From positions 13,417 through 77,416 of the forward strand of contig NZ_JXTE01000041.1 in assembly GCF_000972385.1 (NCBI RefSeq): DNA of 64,000 nt, in the 5' to 3' direction. The first letter of the stretch is position 1; the number at the start of each line of letters is the position of its first letter. The notes beneath the pieces were generated by a model. It searched no databases, was not told the origin of the DNA, and saw only the letters and a program-made list of their open reading frames with translations. The stretch is from Streptomyces sp. WM6386. Lineage in GTDB: Bacteria; Actinomycetota; Actinomycetes; Streptomycetales; Streptomycetaceae. Shown here in pieces: positions 12,847 through 20,350 of the stretch. Position numbers and translations under genes: made by a program.

Positions 12847-13707
12847 ATGGACCCGCACCTCCTGCGCACCTATGTCACCGTCGCCCGCCTCGCCTCCTTC
12901 TCCGAGGCCGCCCGCGAGCTGGGCTACACCCAGTCGGCCGTGTCCCAGCACATCCAGGCCCTCGAACAGGACCTGGGCGCCCCGCTGCTGACCCGCCGTC
13001 CCGTCCTGCCCACGGCGGCCGGCGAGCGGCTCCTCGAACACGCGGGCCCACTGCTGCTGCGTCTGGACGCGGCCCGCGCGGACGTCGTACGGATGGCTGC
13101 CGCGCCCGAGCACGGGCTGGTCCTCGCCGCCGCCCCGACCGCGCTCGGGCCCCATGTCCTGGCCGCGCTTCCGGCCGCGGGTGTGACCCTGCGGGTGCTC
13201 GCCCGCGAGGCTGTTCCCGCGGCCGTCGCCACCGGTACGGCGGACCTGGGCCTGGTCGACGGCCTGGCCGCCCCCAGCGACCCGCTGCGGCTGCCCGACG
13301 TGGCGCCGCTGACCACGCGCGGCGCCGGCGAGGAGCCCGTGTGCGTGCTGCTGCCCGACGCGCATCCGCTCGCGCGCCGCCCCGGCCTGCGCCTCGCCGA
13401 CCTCGCCGACGCCCGCTGGCTGGACGCACCCGACGCCGGCCTGCCCCTGACCCACCTCCGCGCGGCGAACGGCGGCCACGGGTTCCGCCCCGCACTGCGC
13501 TACGACGGCACGGACGTTCGTACCCTCACCGCCCTGGCCACGGCGGGGCGAGGCCTGACCCTGCTGCCCCGCTCGGCGGCGACGGGAATTCCCGGCACGG
13601 TCGCGGTTCCGGTCACGGAGCCGCGAGTCGTCCATCGCACAGAACTGGTCCACGCGGGGGTGCTGCGGGGAGCGGCGGCGGCGCTGGCGGACGTGCTGAC
13701 CGGTTGA
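12847..13707 (+). CDS. LysR-family transcriptional regulator
   Basis: 286 residues. N-terminal winged helix-turn-helix (LLRTYVTVARLASFSEAARELGYTQSAVSQHIQALE, shortened here in two parts: LLRTYVTVARLASFSEAA, then TQSAVSQHIQALE), followed by a two-lobe effector-binding domain from ~residue 90. It is likely to act on itself and on the divergent amidotransferase-like gene through the box at 12807-12827. The ATG is only 19 bp from the box, consistent with autorepression. The effector is unknown. Confidence 0.9.
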   Translation: MDPHLLRTYVTVARLASFSEAARELGYTQSAVSQHIQALEQDLGAPLLTRRPVLPTAAGERLLEHAGPLLLRLDAARADVVRMAAAPEHGLVLAAAPTALGPHVLAALPAAGVTLRVLAREAVPAAVATGTADLGLVDGLAAPSDPLRLPDVAPLTTRGAGEEPVCVLLPDAHPLARRPGLRLADLADARWLDAPDAGLPLTHLRAANGGHGFRPALRYDGTDVRTLTALATAGRGLTLLPRSAATGIPGTVAVPVTEPRVVHRTELVHAGVLRGAAAALADVLTG

Positions 13708-13839
13708 GTTCGAACGTGCGCGTTGTCGATCGGCCCGAACATCCATGGCTTCCCGTTCTTGACCGCCAGTCAGTCTCACTCGTTCGTGGTTCGTCCGGCG
13801 CCGCCGTCCCGGGTAGAGCACCAGCCGGGAGCGACCCCG

Positions 13840-13875
13840 TTCCCCCACTGCCTCAAGGGCGTGGGCGGTGCCCCC
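13840..13875. repeat. Dispersed Streptomyces intergenic hairpin element
   Basis: The sequence TTCCCCCACTGCCTCAAGGG followed by CGTGGGCGGTGCCCCCAG forms an imperfect hairpin (CCCAC/GTGGG arms). I recognise it as a recurrent intergenic Streptomyces element. It ends just before the ribosome site of the PDZ protein gene, so it may sit in that leader. Confidence 0.4.
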
Positions 13876-13890
13876 AGCCGGAGGCAAGCC

Positions 13891-14475
13891 ATGGAACAGA
13901 CCGCGTTGCGTCCGAAGCCGATGCCGGGCCAGGAGCCCGGCGGCGGCAGCAAACCCCGTGCGGCCCGGCACCCGCACGCCGCGCCCCGCCGTGCCCGAAA
14001 GCTGCGGACCCTGCTGCTCGCGCTGTTCGTCGGAGCGGTCCTGGTCCTGTCCGGCGTCGGCCTCGGCACGATCGGCGCCACGGTGATCGGCATGAGCAGA
14101 CTCGCCGAGCTGCAGCGGCAGATGGAGCGGACCCCGCCCGTCTCGACCCGCTCCGCCCCGTCGTCGCCCTCGCCGTCCTCCGCGTCGCCCACCCTCGCGC
14201 CTGCCCCGCCCAGGGCCGCCCTCGGCGTGGAGGCCGTCGACGCCGAGAAGGCGGGCGCCGTGATCGTCGGCGTGCATGTGCCGGGCCCCGGCTTCGCGGC
14301 GGGCCTGGTGCGGGGCGACGTACTCCTCCAGGTCGGCAGGACGCGCGTCGACTCGGCCGCCGACCTCGCCCGAGCCGTGGCCGACACCCGCCCCGGCAAG
14401 GAAGTCAAGCTGACGGTCCGTCACCAGAGCGGTGGTTACCAGCAGTTGACCGCCGTGCCCGGCATCGTCACATGA
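13891..14475 (+). CDS. Single-pass membrane protein with an extracellular PDZ domain
   Basis: 194 residues. A basic, Pro-rich cytoplasmic N-terminus (~1-45), one membrane helix (LRTLLLALFVGAVLVLSGVG), a Ser/Pro-rich linker (TRSAPSSPSPSSASPTLAP) and a C-terminal PDZ domain with AAGLVRGDVLLQVG and ARAVADTRPGKEVKLTV. There is no protease domain, so it may act as a binding partner or adaptor for an envelope protease. Start ATG 13891 has GGAGG six bases upstream; the in-frame GTG/ATG further upstream reads through the dispersed element and is rejected. Overlaps the convergent phosphoesterase gene by eight bases. Confidence 0.85.
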   Translation: MEQTALRPKPMPGQEPGGGSKPRAARHPHAAPRRARKLRTLLLALFVGAVLVLSGVGLGTIGATVIGMSRLAELQRQMERTPPVSTRSAPSSPSPSSASPTLAPAPPRAALGVEAVDAEKAGAVIVGVHVPGPGFAAGLVRGDVLLQVGRTRVDSAADLARAVADTRPGKEVKLTVRHQSGGYQQLTAVPGIVT

Positions 14476-15211
14476 CCACCCGGAAGTGGCTGGTGAGCCG
14501 CCCCGCGTCGTCGAGGATGTGGAAGGCGAACCCGACCGGCGCGTCCCGGTCCGCGATCCGCTCGCCCTCCCAGGGCATCCGCAGCGTCCACGTCACCCCC
14601 GGGCCGACCACCAGCGGCCGCCCGGCGAAGGTGGTCGCGGCGGGCGTGTGGGCGTGACCGGTGATGATCCCGGCGATCTCGGGGCGGCGTTCGAGCAGCG
14701 CGGCCAGCCGGTCGGGCTCCCGCAACGGGTACGAGTCCGGCAGCGGGTGGTGCAGCGCCACCGGGGGGTGGTGGAAGGCGAGCAGCGCGCGCCGTTCCTG
14801 GCCCAGCCCGTCCAGCGTCGCCTCGATCCAGTCGTACGTCTCCTCCTCCAGGGCCCCTTCGTCCTTCCCCGGGATGCTGGAGTCGCACATCAGCACCGCG
14901 GCGTCGTCGAAGAGGCGCACACTGTTGACCGGACCGTCCGCCGCCGGCAGGCCCAGCAGGGCCTTGCGGTACGGGGCGCGGCTGTCGTGGTTGCCCGGGC
15001 AGGTCAGCACCGGGAACGGTGCGTCGCCCAGGATCCGCGCGACCTCCTCGTACTCCGCCTCCGCGCCGTGGTCCGCGATGTCCCCCGTCACCAGCAGGGC
15101 GTCCACCCGCCCCGGCAGGTCCCACAGCCGGTCGCGCACCCGCTGCGCGCGCTCCGTGGCCCGTTCGCTTTTGTCCAGATGCAGATCGCTGATGTGCGCG
15201 AGTACGAGCAC
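14468..15211 (-). CDS. Metallophosphoesterase, CpdA-like
   Basis: 247 residues with the whole calcineurin-like metal-binding signature: HISDLHLD at residue 6, GDIADHG, CPGNHDS, the AFHHPPV histidine and GHAHTP near residue 185. This pattern matches class III cyclic-nucleotide phosphodiesterases (CpdA type), but members also cleave other phosphodiesters, so the substrate is open. Start GTG 15211 has GGGGAGG about nine bases upstream. Divergent from the M24 peptidase gene; two palindromes lie just upstream of the start. Confidence 0.85.
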   Translation of the reverse strand: MLVLAHISDLHLDKSERATERAQRVRDRLWDLPGRVDALLVTGDIADHGAEAEYEEVARILGDAPFPVLTCPGNHDSRAPYRKALLGLPAADGPVNSVRLFDDAAVLMCDSSIPGKDEGALEEETYDWIEATLDGLGQERRALLAFHHPPVALHHPLPDSYPLREPDRLAALLERRPEIAGIITGHAHTPAATTFAGRPLVVGPGVTWTLRMPWEGERIADRDAPVGFAFHILDDAGRLTSHFRVVM

Positions 15212-15229
15212 GGTCGGATGCCTCCCCTG

Positions 15230-15258
15230 AGATCGACCTTAATGGCGTATGTCGATCT
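15230..15258. promoter_or_regulatory. Palindrome 1 in the divergent region (8-bp arms)
   Basis: AGATCGAC (15230-15237) and GTCGATCT (15251-15258) form a perfect inverted repeat with 13 bases between. It lies 19 bp upstream of the phosphoesterase start, in an unusually AT-rich patch, and is a candidate operator. Confidence 0.5.
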
Positions 15259-15278
15259 AAGCATTAGGGCTAATGCTT
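15259..15278. promoter_or_regulatory. Palindrome 2 in the divergent region (AAGCATTA-N4-TAATGCTT)
   Basis: A perfect 8-bp inverted repeat with a 4-base centre directly abuts palindrome 1. Twenty-base AT-rich dyads of this shape are typical of TetR or MarR operators in Streptomyces. No such regulator gene is adjacent. Confidence 0.55.
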
Positions 15279-15397
15279 GAGCAATGCGTAACCGTTAAGT
15301 CGGAAAACGCCGCGAACCGGCTCGCGCGGCCCCCGCTGTCCGGGCAGGATGCTGCCCGTAGCCCCCGTTGTCCCTTTGTCCGCCCAGGGAGGCCCGG

Positions 15398-16525
15398 ATG
15401 ACCGGCCGTACGCTCGCGCCCTTCACCGCCGACGACTACCGGGCCCGCATGGAGCGCGCCGCCCGGGCTGCCGCCGACGCCTCACTCGCCGGACTCCTCG
15501 TGGCACCCGGCCCGGACCTGGTCTGGCTCACCGGCTACACCCCGACCGCGATCACCGAACGGCTCACCCTGCTGGTCCTCGCCGCCGGCCAGGACCCCGT
15601 CCTCGTCGTCCCCACCCTGGAGGCCCCGGACGCCGCCCACGCCACCGGCGCGTCCGCGCTGACCCTGCGCGACTGGACCGACGGCAAGGACCCCTACGCC
15701 GCCACCGCCGCCCTCCTGGACTCCGGCGGCCGGTTCGGCATCAGCGACAACGCCTGGGCGATGCACCTGCTGGGCCTGCAGACGGCGCTCCCCGGCACCT
15801 CGTACGCCTCCCTCACCCACGCCCTGCCGATGCTGCGGGCCGTCAAGGACGCGGCGGAGCTGGAGCTGTTGGCGGCCGCGGGAGCAGCCGCTGACGCAAC
15901 GTTCGAGGAGATCCGGAAGGTTCCCTTCGGCGGCCGCCGGGAGTCCGAGGTCGCCGCAGACCTCGCCGGTCTGCTGCGCCGCTTCGGGCACTCCCAGGTC
16001 GACTTCACCATCGTCGCCTCGGGCCCGAACGGCGCCAACCCGCACCATGAGGTCGGCGACCGGGTCATCGAGCGCGGCGACATGGTCGTCCTCGACTTCG
16101 GCGGCCTCAAGGACGGCTACGGCTCCGACACCTCCCGCACCGTCCACGTCGGCGAACCCACCGACGAGGAACGCCGGGTCCACGACCTCGTGCGCGAGGC
16201 CCAGGAGGCCGGCTTCCGCGCGGTACGCCCCGGCGTCGCCTGCCAGGACGTCGACCGGGCGGCCCGCAGGGTCATCGCCGACGCCGGGTACGGCGAGTAC
16301 TTCATCCACCGCACCGGCCACGGCATCGGCGTCACCACGCACGAACCGCCGTACATGATCGAGGGCGAACAGCAGCCCCTCGTCCCCGGCATGTGCTTCT
16401 CCGTCGAGCCCGGCGTCTATCTGCCGGGACGCTTCGGGGTGCGCATCGAGGACATCGTCACGGTCACCGAGGGCGGCGGCCGCCGCCTCAACGACACGAC
16501 CCGCGACATGGTCATAGTGGACTGA
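15398..16525 (+). CDS. M24-family metallopeptidase (Xaa-Pro aminopeptidase-like)
   Basis: 375 residues. An N-terminal creatinase-like domain (~1-135) is followed by the pita-bread catalytic domain. Metal ligands are visible in order: Asp in VVLDFGGLKDG, Asp in GSDTSRTVH, His in HRTGHGIGVTTHEPP, Glu in FSVEPGVYL and Glu in GVRIEDIV. It probably removes N-terminal residues before proline; a creatinase-like activity on small C-N substrates cannot be excluded. Start: ATG 15398, with GGGAGG six bases upstream. Likely expressed from the palindrome-containing divergent region. Confidence 0.9.
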   Translation: MTGRTLAPFTADDYRARMERAARAAADASLAGLLVAPGPDLVWLTGYTPTAITERLTLLVLAAGQDPVLVVPTLEAPDAAHATGASALTLRDWTDGKDPYAATAALLDSGGRFGISDNAWAMHLLGLQTALPGTSYASLTHALPMLRAVKDAAELELLAAAGAAADATFEEIRKVPFGGRRESEVAADLAGLLRRFGHSQVDFTIVASGPNGANPHHEVGDRVIERGDMVVLDFGGLKDGYGSDTSRTVHVGEPTDEERRVHDLVREAQEAGFRAVRPGVACQDVDRAARRVIADAGYGEYFIHRTGHGIGVTTHEPPYMIEGEQQPLVPGMCFSVEPGVYLPGRFGVRIEDIVTVTEGGGRRLNDTTRDMVIVD

Positions 16526-16573
16526 GCAGCCATCAGGAGCCCCAGCACACCCCCCGAGTGACTACGGCGCGAC

Positions 16574-17509
16574 ATGACCCAGGCACCGACACCCACCGCG
16601 GACACCGTCCGCCGGCTGGTCCGTTCCCTCCTCAAGGACGCATCGAGCGGCGCCGGACCCGACGTCCGGCCCGTCGCCGAGAGCGCCGAGCCCGCCACCT
16701 GGTGGGTCGGCACCCGCCATGTGCTGCGCCTGGCCCCCGACCGCGAGGCCGCCCTGCGCCAGCGCCGCGAACTGCGGCTGCGCGACCTCGTCCGACCGCA
16801 CGTCCCGGCCGCCGTCCCGACGAGCGTGGCCCACGGCGAGTGGACACCAGGGCTGACCTACACGCTCGACGCCCTGCTCCCCGGCGGCTCGGCGCGCGAG
16901 CACGACGTCTCAGCCGTCGGTGAGGCCGACCTGGCCGCGCTGCTCACCGGTCTGCGCGAGGTGCCCGCCCGCCAGGCCGAGACCCTCGGGGTTCCGCGCA
17001 CCGCCCCGCGCTCCCTGGAGGCACTGCGGCGAGCCGCCGAACGCACGGCCCGATCCCTCGCCGCCGCCGACGAGTTCGACGCGGGCCGCCTCCACCAGCT
17101 CACCTCGGCGGCCGCCGTCCAGCTCGCCGCCCAGCCCGGCACGTCCGTCCTCGTCCACCACGGGCTCACCGGCGACCACCTCGTGGTCAGCGCCGACGGC
17201 CGGGTACGCGGTGTGCTCGGCTGGGCCGAGGCGATCGTCGGCGACCCCGCCGAGGACATCGCCGGGCTCGCCCTCGCCGTCGGATCCCCCGCCGCCGTCC
17301 GCGCCGCCACCCTCGCGGGCTACGGCGCCCGCCCCTGCCTGCGCGGCCTGTGGCTCGCCCGCTGCGACGCGGTCGTCCGCCTCGCAGAACGCCTGGAGGG
17401 CCGCGGCGACACGCCGCTCCCGGAGCTACGGGTGCAGCTCCGGCACGCCTGGGAGGCGATCCTGCTGGAGCGGGTGACGGAGCTGCGGGAGGGCGAAGAG
17501 GAGGAGTAG
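16574..17509 (+). CDS. APH-fold protein lacking the catalytic aspartates (probable pseudokinase)
   Basis: 311 residues with the overall shape of aminoglycoside/choline-kinase-fold phosphotransferases. In the catalytic loop, where family members read H-G-D, this protein reads VHHGLTGDH with Gly197 in place of Asp. In the metal-binding motif, where others read I-D-W, it reads VLGWAEA with Gly216. The following GDPAEDIAG segment is kept. With both aspartates lost, ordinary phosphotransfer is unlikely; a binding or regulatory role is more likely. It begins 48 bp after the M24 peptidase gene. It should not be read as an antibiotic-resistance gene. Confidence 0.75.
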   Translation: MTQAPTPTADTVRRLVRSLLKDASSGAGPDVRPVAESAEPATWWVGTRHVLRLAPDREAALRQRRELRLRDLVRPHVPAAVPTSVAHGEWTPGLTYTLDALLPGGSAREHDVSAVGEADLAALLTGLREVPARQAETLGVPRTAPRSLEALRRAAERTARSLAAADEFDAGRLHQLTSAAAVQLAAQPGTSVLVHHGLTGDHLVVSADGRVRGVLGWAEAIVGDPAEDIAGLALAVGSPAAVRAATLAGYGARPCLRGLWLARCDAVVRLAERLEGRGDTPLPELRVQLRHAWEAILLERVTELREGEEEE

Positions 17510-17511
17510 CC

Positions 17512-17697
17512 GCGCCGGGCTTCTCACCCGCGCCGGATCACTGACCCCCACCCGCGCCGGGCCCCTCACACGCGCCGGATCACTGACTCCCACCCGCGCC
17601 GGGCCCCTCACACGCGCCGGATCACTGACTCCCACCCGCGCCGGGCCCCTCACACGCGCCGGGCCACTGACCCTCACCCGTGCCGGGCCCCTCACTC
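17512..17697. repeat. 42-bp tandem repeat between convergent genes (~4.4 copies)
   Basis: Copies start at 17512, 17554, 17596, 17638 and 17680 (last one partial), exactly 42 bp apart. Each holds two GCGCCGG-containing halves (GCGCCGGGCCCCTCAC and GCGCCGGATCACTGAC). The array fills the space between the APH-fold gene and treZ, overlapping the last bases of treZ. Some copies are identical, so recent expansion is likely. Confidence 0.85.
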
Positions 17698-19437
17698 CTG
17701 AAGAAGCACCACGCACGACTCCCCGGGCACATGCAGCACCCCGTCCGCCCCCGGCCCCTCCACGGGCTCCCAGGCGGCCAGTACACGCGCCTGACGCGGC
17801 CCCAGAGGGATCGCGGCGGGTTCCTTGGCCAGATTCACCGCCACCCGCACGTCCCCGCGCCGGAAGGCCAGCCAGCGCCCCCGCTCGTCGTACGCCACCT
17901 TCGTGTCGGCGAGGTCCGGGTCGGTGAGGTCGGCCTGTTCGTGGCGCAGCGCGAGGAGCCGGCGGTACCAGTCCAGTACGCGCGCGTGGGGCTCGCGTGC
18001 GGGCTCGGACCAGTCGAGGCAGGAGCGGTCCCGGGTCGCCGGGTCCTGCGGATCGGGCACGTCCTCCTCCTTCCAGCCGTGCTCGGCGAACTCCCGCCGC
18101 CTGCCCCGCCGTACGGCCTCCGCCAGCTCGGGATCGGTGTGGTCGGTGAAGAACTGCCAGGGCGTCCCCGCCGCCCACTCCTCGCCCATGAACAGCATCG
18201 GCGTGAACGGAGCGGTCAGCGTCAGTGCCGCCGCGCACGCCAGCAGACCGGGGGAGAGGGACGCCGAGAGGCGGTCGCCCTGGGCGCGGTTGCCCACCTG
18301 GTCGTGGGTCTGGCCGTAGCCGAGCAGACGGTGCGCGGCCACCCGTGAACGGTCCAGCGGACGCCCGTGCCGGCGGCCCCGGAAACTCGAGTACGTGCCG
18401 TCGTGGAAGTACCCGCCGGTGAGCGTCTTCGCCAGCGCGGCGAGGGGGGCGCGGCCGAAGTCGGCGTAATAGCCCTGGGACTCGTTGGTCAGCGCGGAGT
18501 GCAGGCAGTGGTGGAAGTCGTCGTTCCACTGCGCGTGCAGCCCGAATCCGCCCTGAACGCGGGAGGTGATCAGCCGCGGGTCGTTCAGGTCGGACTCGGC
18601 GATCAGGAACAGCGGCCGGCCCGACTCGGCGGCGAGCGTGTCCACCGCCGTCGACAGTTCCTCCAGGAAGTGCAACGCGCGCGTGTCCGCCAGCGCGTGC
18701 ACCGCGTCCAGGCGCAGCCCGTCGATCCGGTAGTCCCGCAGCCACGCCAGCGCACTGCCGAGCAGATACGCCCGCACCTCGTCCGACCCGGGCGCGTCCA
18801 GATTCACCGCGGAACCCCACGGTGTGTGGTGGGTGTCCGTGAAGTACGGCCCGAACGCGGGCAGGTAATTGCCCGACGGCCCCAGATGGTTGTGTACGAC
18901 GTCCAGGACCACCCCGAGACCGAGCTCGTGAGCCCGGTCGACGAACCGTTTCAGCCCCTCGGGCCCGCCGTACGGCTCGTGCACGGCCCACAGCGAGACG
19001 CCCTCGTACCCCCAACCGTGCCGGCCGGGGAAGGGGCACAGGGGCATCAACTCGACGTGGGTGACGCCCAGTTCGACGAGATGCCCGAGGCGCTCGGCGG
19101 CCGCCTCCAGGGTGCCGTCACGCGTGTACGTGCCCACATGCAGCTCGTACAGGACCGCGCCCGGCAGCGGCCGTCCGGCCCACTCCGTGTGCCAGGTGTA
19201 CCTCCCCTGGTCGACGACCGCACTCAACCCGTCCGGGCCGTCCGGCTGGCGGCGCGAGCGCGGGTCCGGCAGCACGGGGCCGTCGTCCAGTGCGAAGCCG
19301 TACCGGGAGCCGTCCCGCGCCTGCGCCTCACCTCGCCACCATCCGGTCCGTTCCGGATCGCGCTCCAACGCGCGCGTGGCGCCGTCGCACCGGAGCGTCA
19401 CACGGTCGGCCTGCGGTGCCCACACCTCGAACTGCAC
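17692..19437 (-). CDS. treZ: Malto-oligosyltrehalose trehalohydrolase
   Basis: 581 residues, normal for the family. It hydrolyses the alpha-1,4 bond next to the terminal trehalosyl unit made by TreY, releasing trehalose from glycogen-type glucans. An N-terminal early-set domain (~1-90) precedes the GH13 barrel with DVVHNHLGPSG, GLRLDAVHAL (nucleophile Asp), LIAESD (acid Glu) and QTHDQVGNR. A C-terminal beta domain follows. Works with treY (23762-26122) and treX (26742-28859), which are on the same strand but are separated from treZ by peptidase-related genes. The 3' end runs into a 42-bp repeat array. Confidence 0.95.
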   Translation of the reverse strand: MQFEVWAPQADRVTLRCDGATRALERDPERTGWWRGEAQARDGSRYGFALDDGPVLPDPRSRRQPDGPDGLSAVVDQGRYTWHTEWAGRPLPGAVLYELHVGTYTRDGTLEAAAERLGHLVELGVTHVELMPLCPFPGRHGWGYEGVSLWAVHEPYGGPEGLKRFVDRAHELGLGVVLDVVHNHLGPSGNYLPAFGPYFTDTHHTPWGSAVNLDAPGSDEVRAYLLGSALAWLRDYRIDGLRLDAVHALADTRALHFLEELSTAVDTLAAESGRPLFLIAESDLNDPRLITSRVQGGFGLHAQWNDDFHHCLHSALTNESQGYYADFGRAPLAALAKTLTGGYFHDGTYSSFRGRRHGRPLDRSRVAAHRLLGYGQTHDQVGNRAQGDRLSASLSPGLLACAAALTLTAPFTPMLFMGEEWAAGTPWQFFTDHTDPELAEAVRRGRRREFAEHGWKEEDVPDPQDPATRDRSCLDWSEPAREPHARVLDWYRRLLALRHEQADLTDPDLADTKVAYDERGRWLAFRRGDVRVAVNLAKEPAAIPLGPRQARVLAAWEPVEGPGADGVLHVPGESCVVLLQE

Positions 19438-19622
19438 GGACGGTTCCCCTTCGTCTGCTCACCGTGATGTAGCCCGTCCATCGTGCTTCAAACAGGACCG
19501 ATCCGCTTTTGAATCTTCCCTTTTGCGGCGGGTGTCGTGGCAGGTGGCGTCACGTGTACGCGCGTGGCGGCTGTTCTCACGTTTTCTGGACACCCGGCGT
19601 TCACTGCCCGACAATCACGAAC

Positions 19623-20174
19623 GTGACGTCGTCCTTCGAGTTCAACACGTACCCCGCGCGGCTCTCCGACGCGGAGCGCGACAAGGCGCTGAACGTGCTC
19701 CGTGACGGCGTCGCGATGGGTCGGCTGTCGCACGACACGTTCATCCGGCGCATGGAACTGGCGCTCGCCGCCCGCCGCTCGGACGAACTCGCGGCGCTCA
19801 CCGCCGACTTGCCCTCGGAAGGACGCTTCTCCCGGCTGGTGTTCGGCTCCGTGGAGGCGGTCTCCGGCTTCACCCAGCGGCTGCGCCGTGCCTGGCAGGC
19901 CGAGCGGCTGCCCAAGCTGCTGCTGCCGCACCCCGGCAACGGATACCCGCTGCGGATCGGCCGCGACCCCGCCAACGGACTGAGGCTGACCCACGAGACG
20001 GTGTCCCGGGTGCACGCCGAACTGAGCCGCCAGGGCGGCATGTGGGTGCTGCGGGACCTCGGTTCGACCAACGGCACGACGGTGAACGGGCGGCGTGTCA
20101 TCGGGGCAGCCGTGGTCCGTGAGGGCGACCAGATCGGCTTCGGGCGGATGTGGTTCCGGCTCTCCGCCGACTGA
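19623..20174 (+). CDS. DUF1707 + FHA domain protein
   Basis: 183 residues. The first ~55 residues (YPARLSDAERDKALNVLRDG) are a DUF1707 (SHOCT-like) helical module. The C-terminal part is an FHA domain: LRIGRDPANGLRL, VSRVHAEL, LGSTNGTTVNG. FHA domains bind phosphothreonine peptides, so this is likely to read Ser/Thr kinase signalling. Start GTG 19623 gives the expected MTSSFEFNTYP; no ribosome site is visible, so the mRNA could be leaderless. Divergent from treZ. Confidence 0.88.
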   Translation: MTSSFEFNTYPARLSDAERDKALNVLRDGVAMGRLSHDTFIRRMELALAARRSDELAALTADLPSEGRFSRLVFGSVEAVSGFTQRLRRAWQAERLPKLLLPHPGNGYPLRIGRDPANGLRLTHETVSRVHAELSRQGGMWVLRDLGSTNGTTVNGRRVIGAAVVREGDQIGFGRMWFRLSAD

Positions 20175-20350
20175 GCCGAGGCGTCCATGAACTGAGCCGA
20201 ACCTTAGCTCTGGCCTGGGGTTTACGTCCTGTCGAGGGCTCAGATCCCTTTGCCGACCGCGGTGTTGACGTACCCCACAAGTCGTGACTCACTGTGCGTA
20301 CACCATGCACATCAGGTGAACCGACGGCACCATATTTGTGGAGGTGTGCC

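Noticed and set aside
16574..17509. Antibiotic (aminoglycoside) resistance phosphotransferase
   Set aside because: Catalytic aspartates are missing, and the general fold is shared by many unrelated kinases.
17512..17697. CRISPR array
   Set aside because: Repeats are contiguous with no unique spacers, and no cas genes are present in the window.
17426..19039. Minus-strand protein with repeating RVRGPARVGVSDPA units
   Set aside because: The repeats are the 42-bp array read in a chance frame, and the upstream part is an off-frame reading of treZ.
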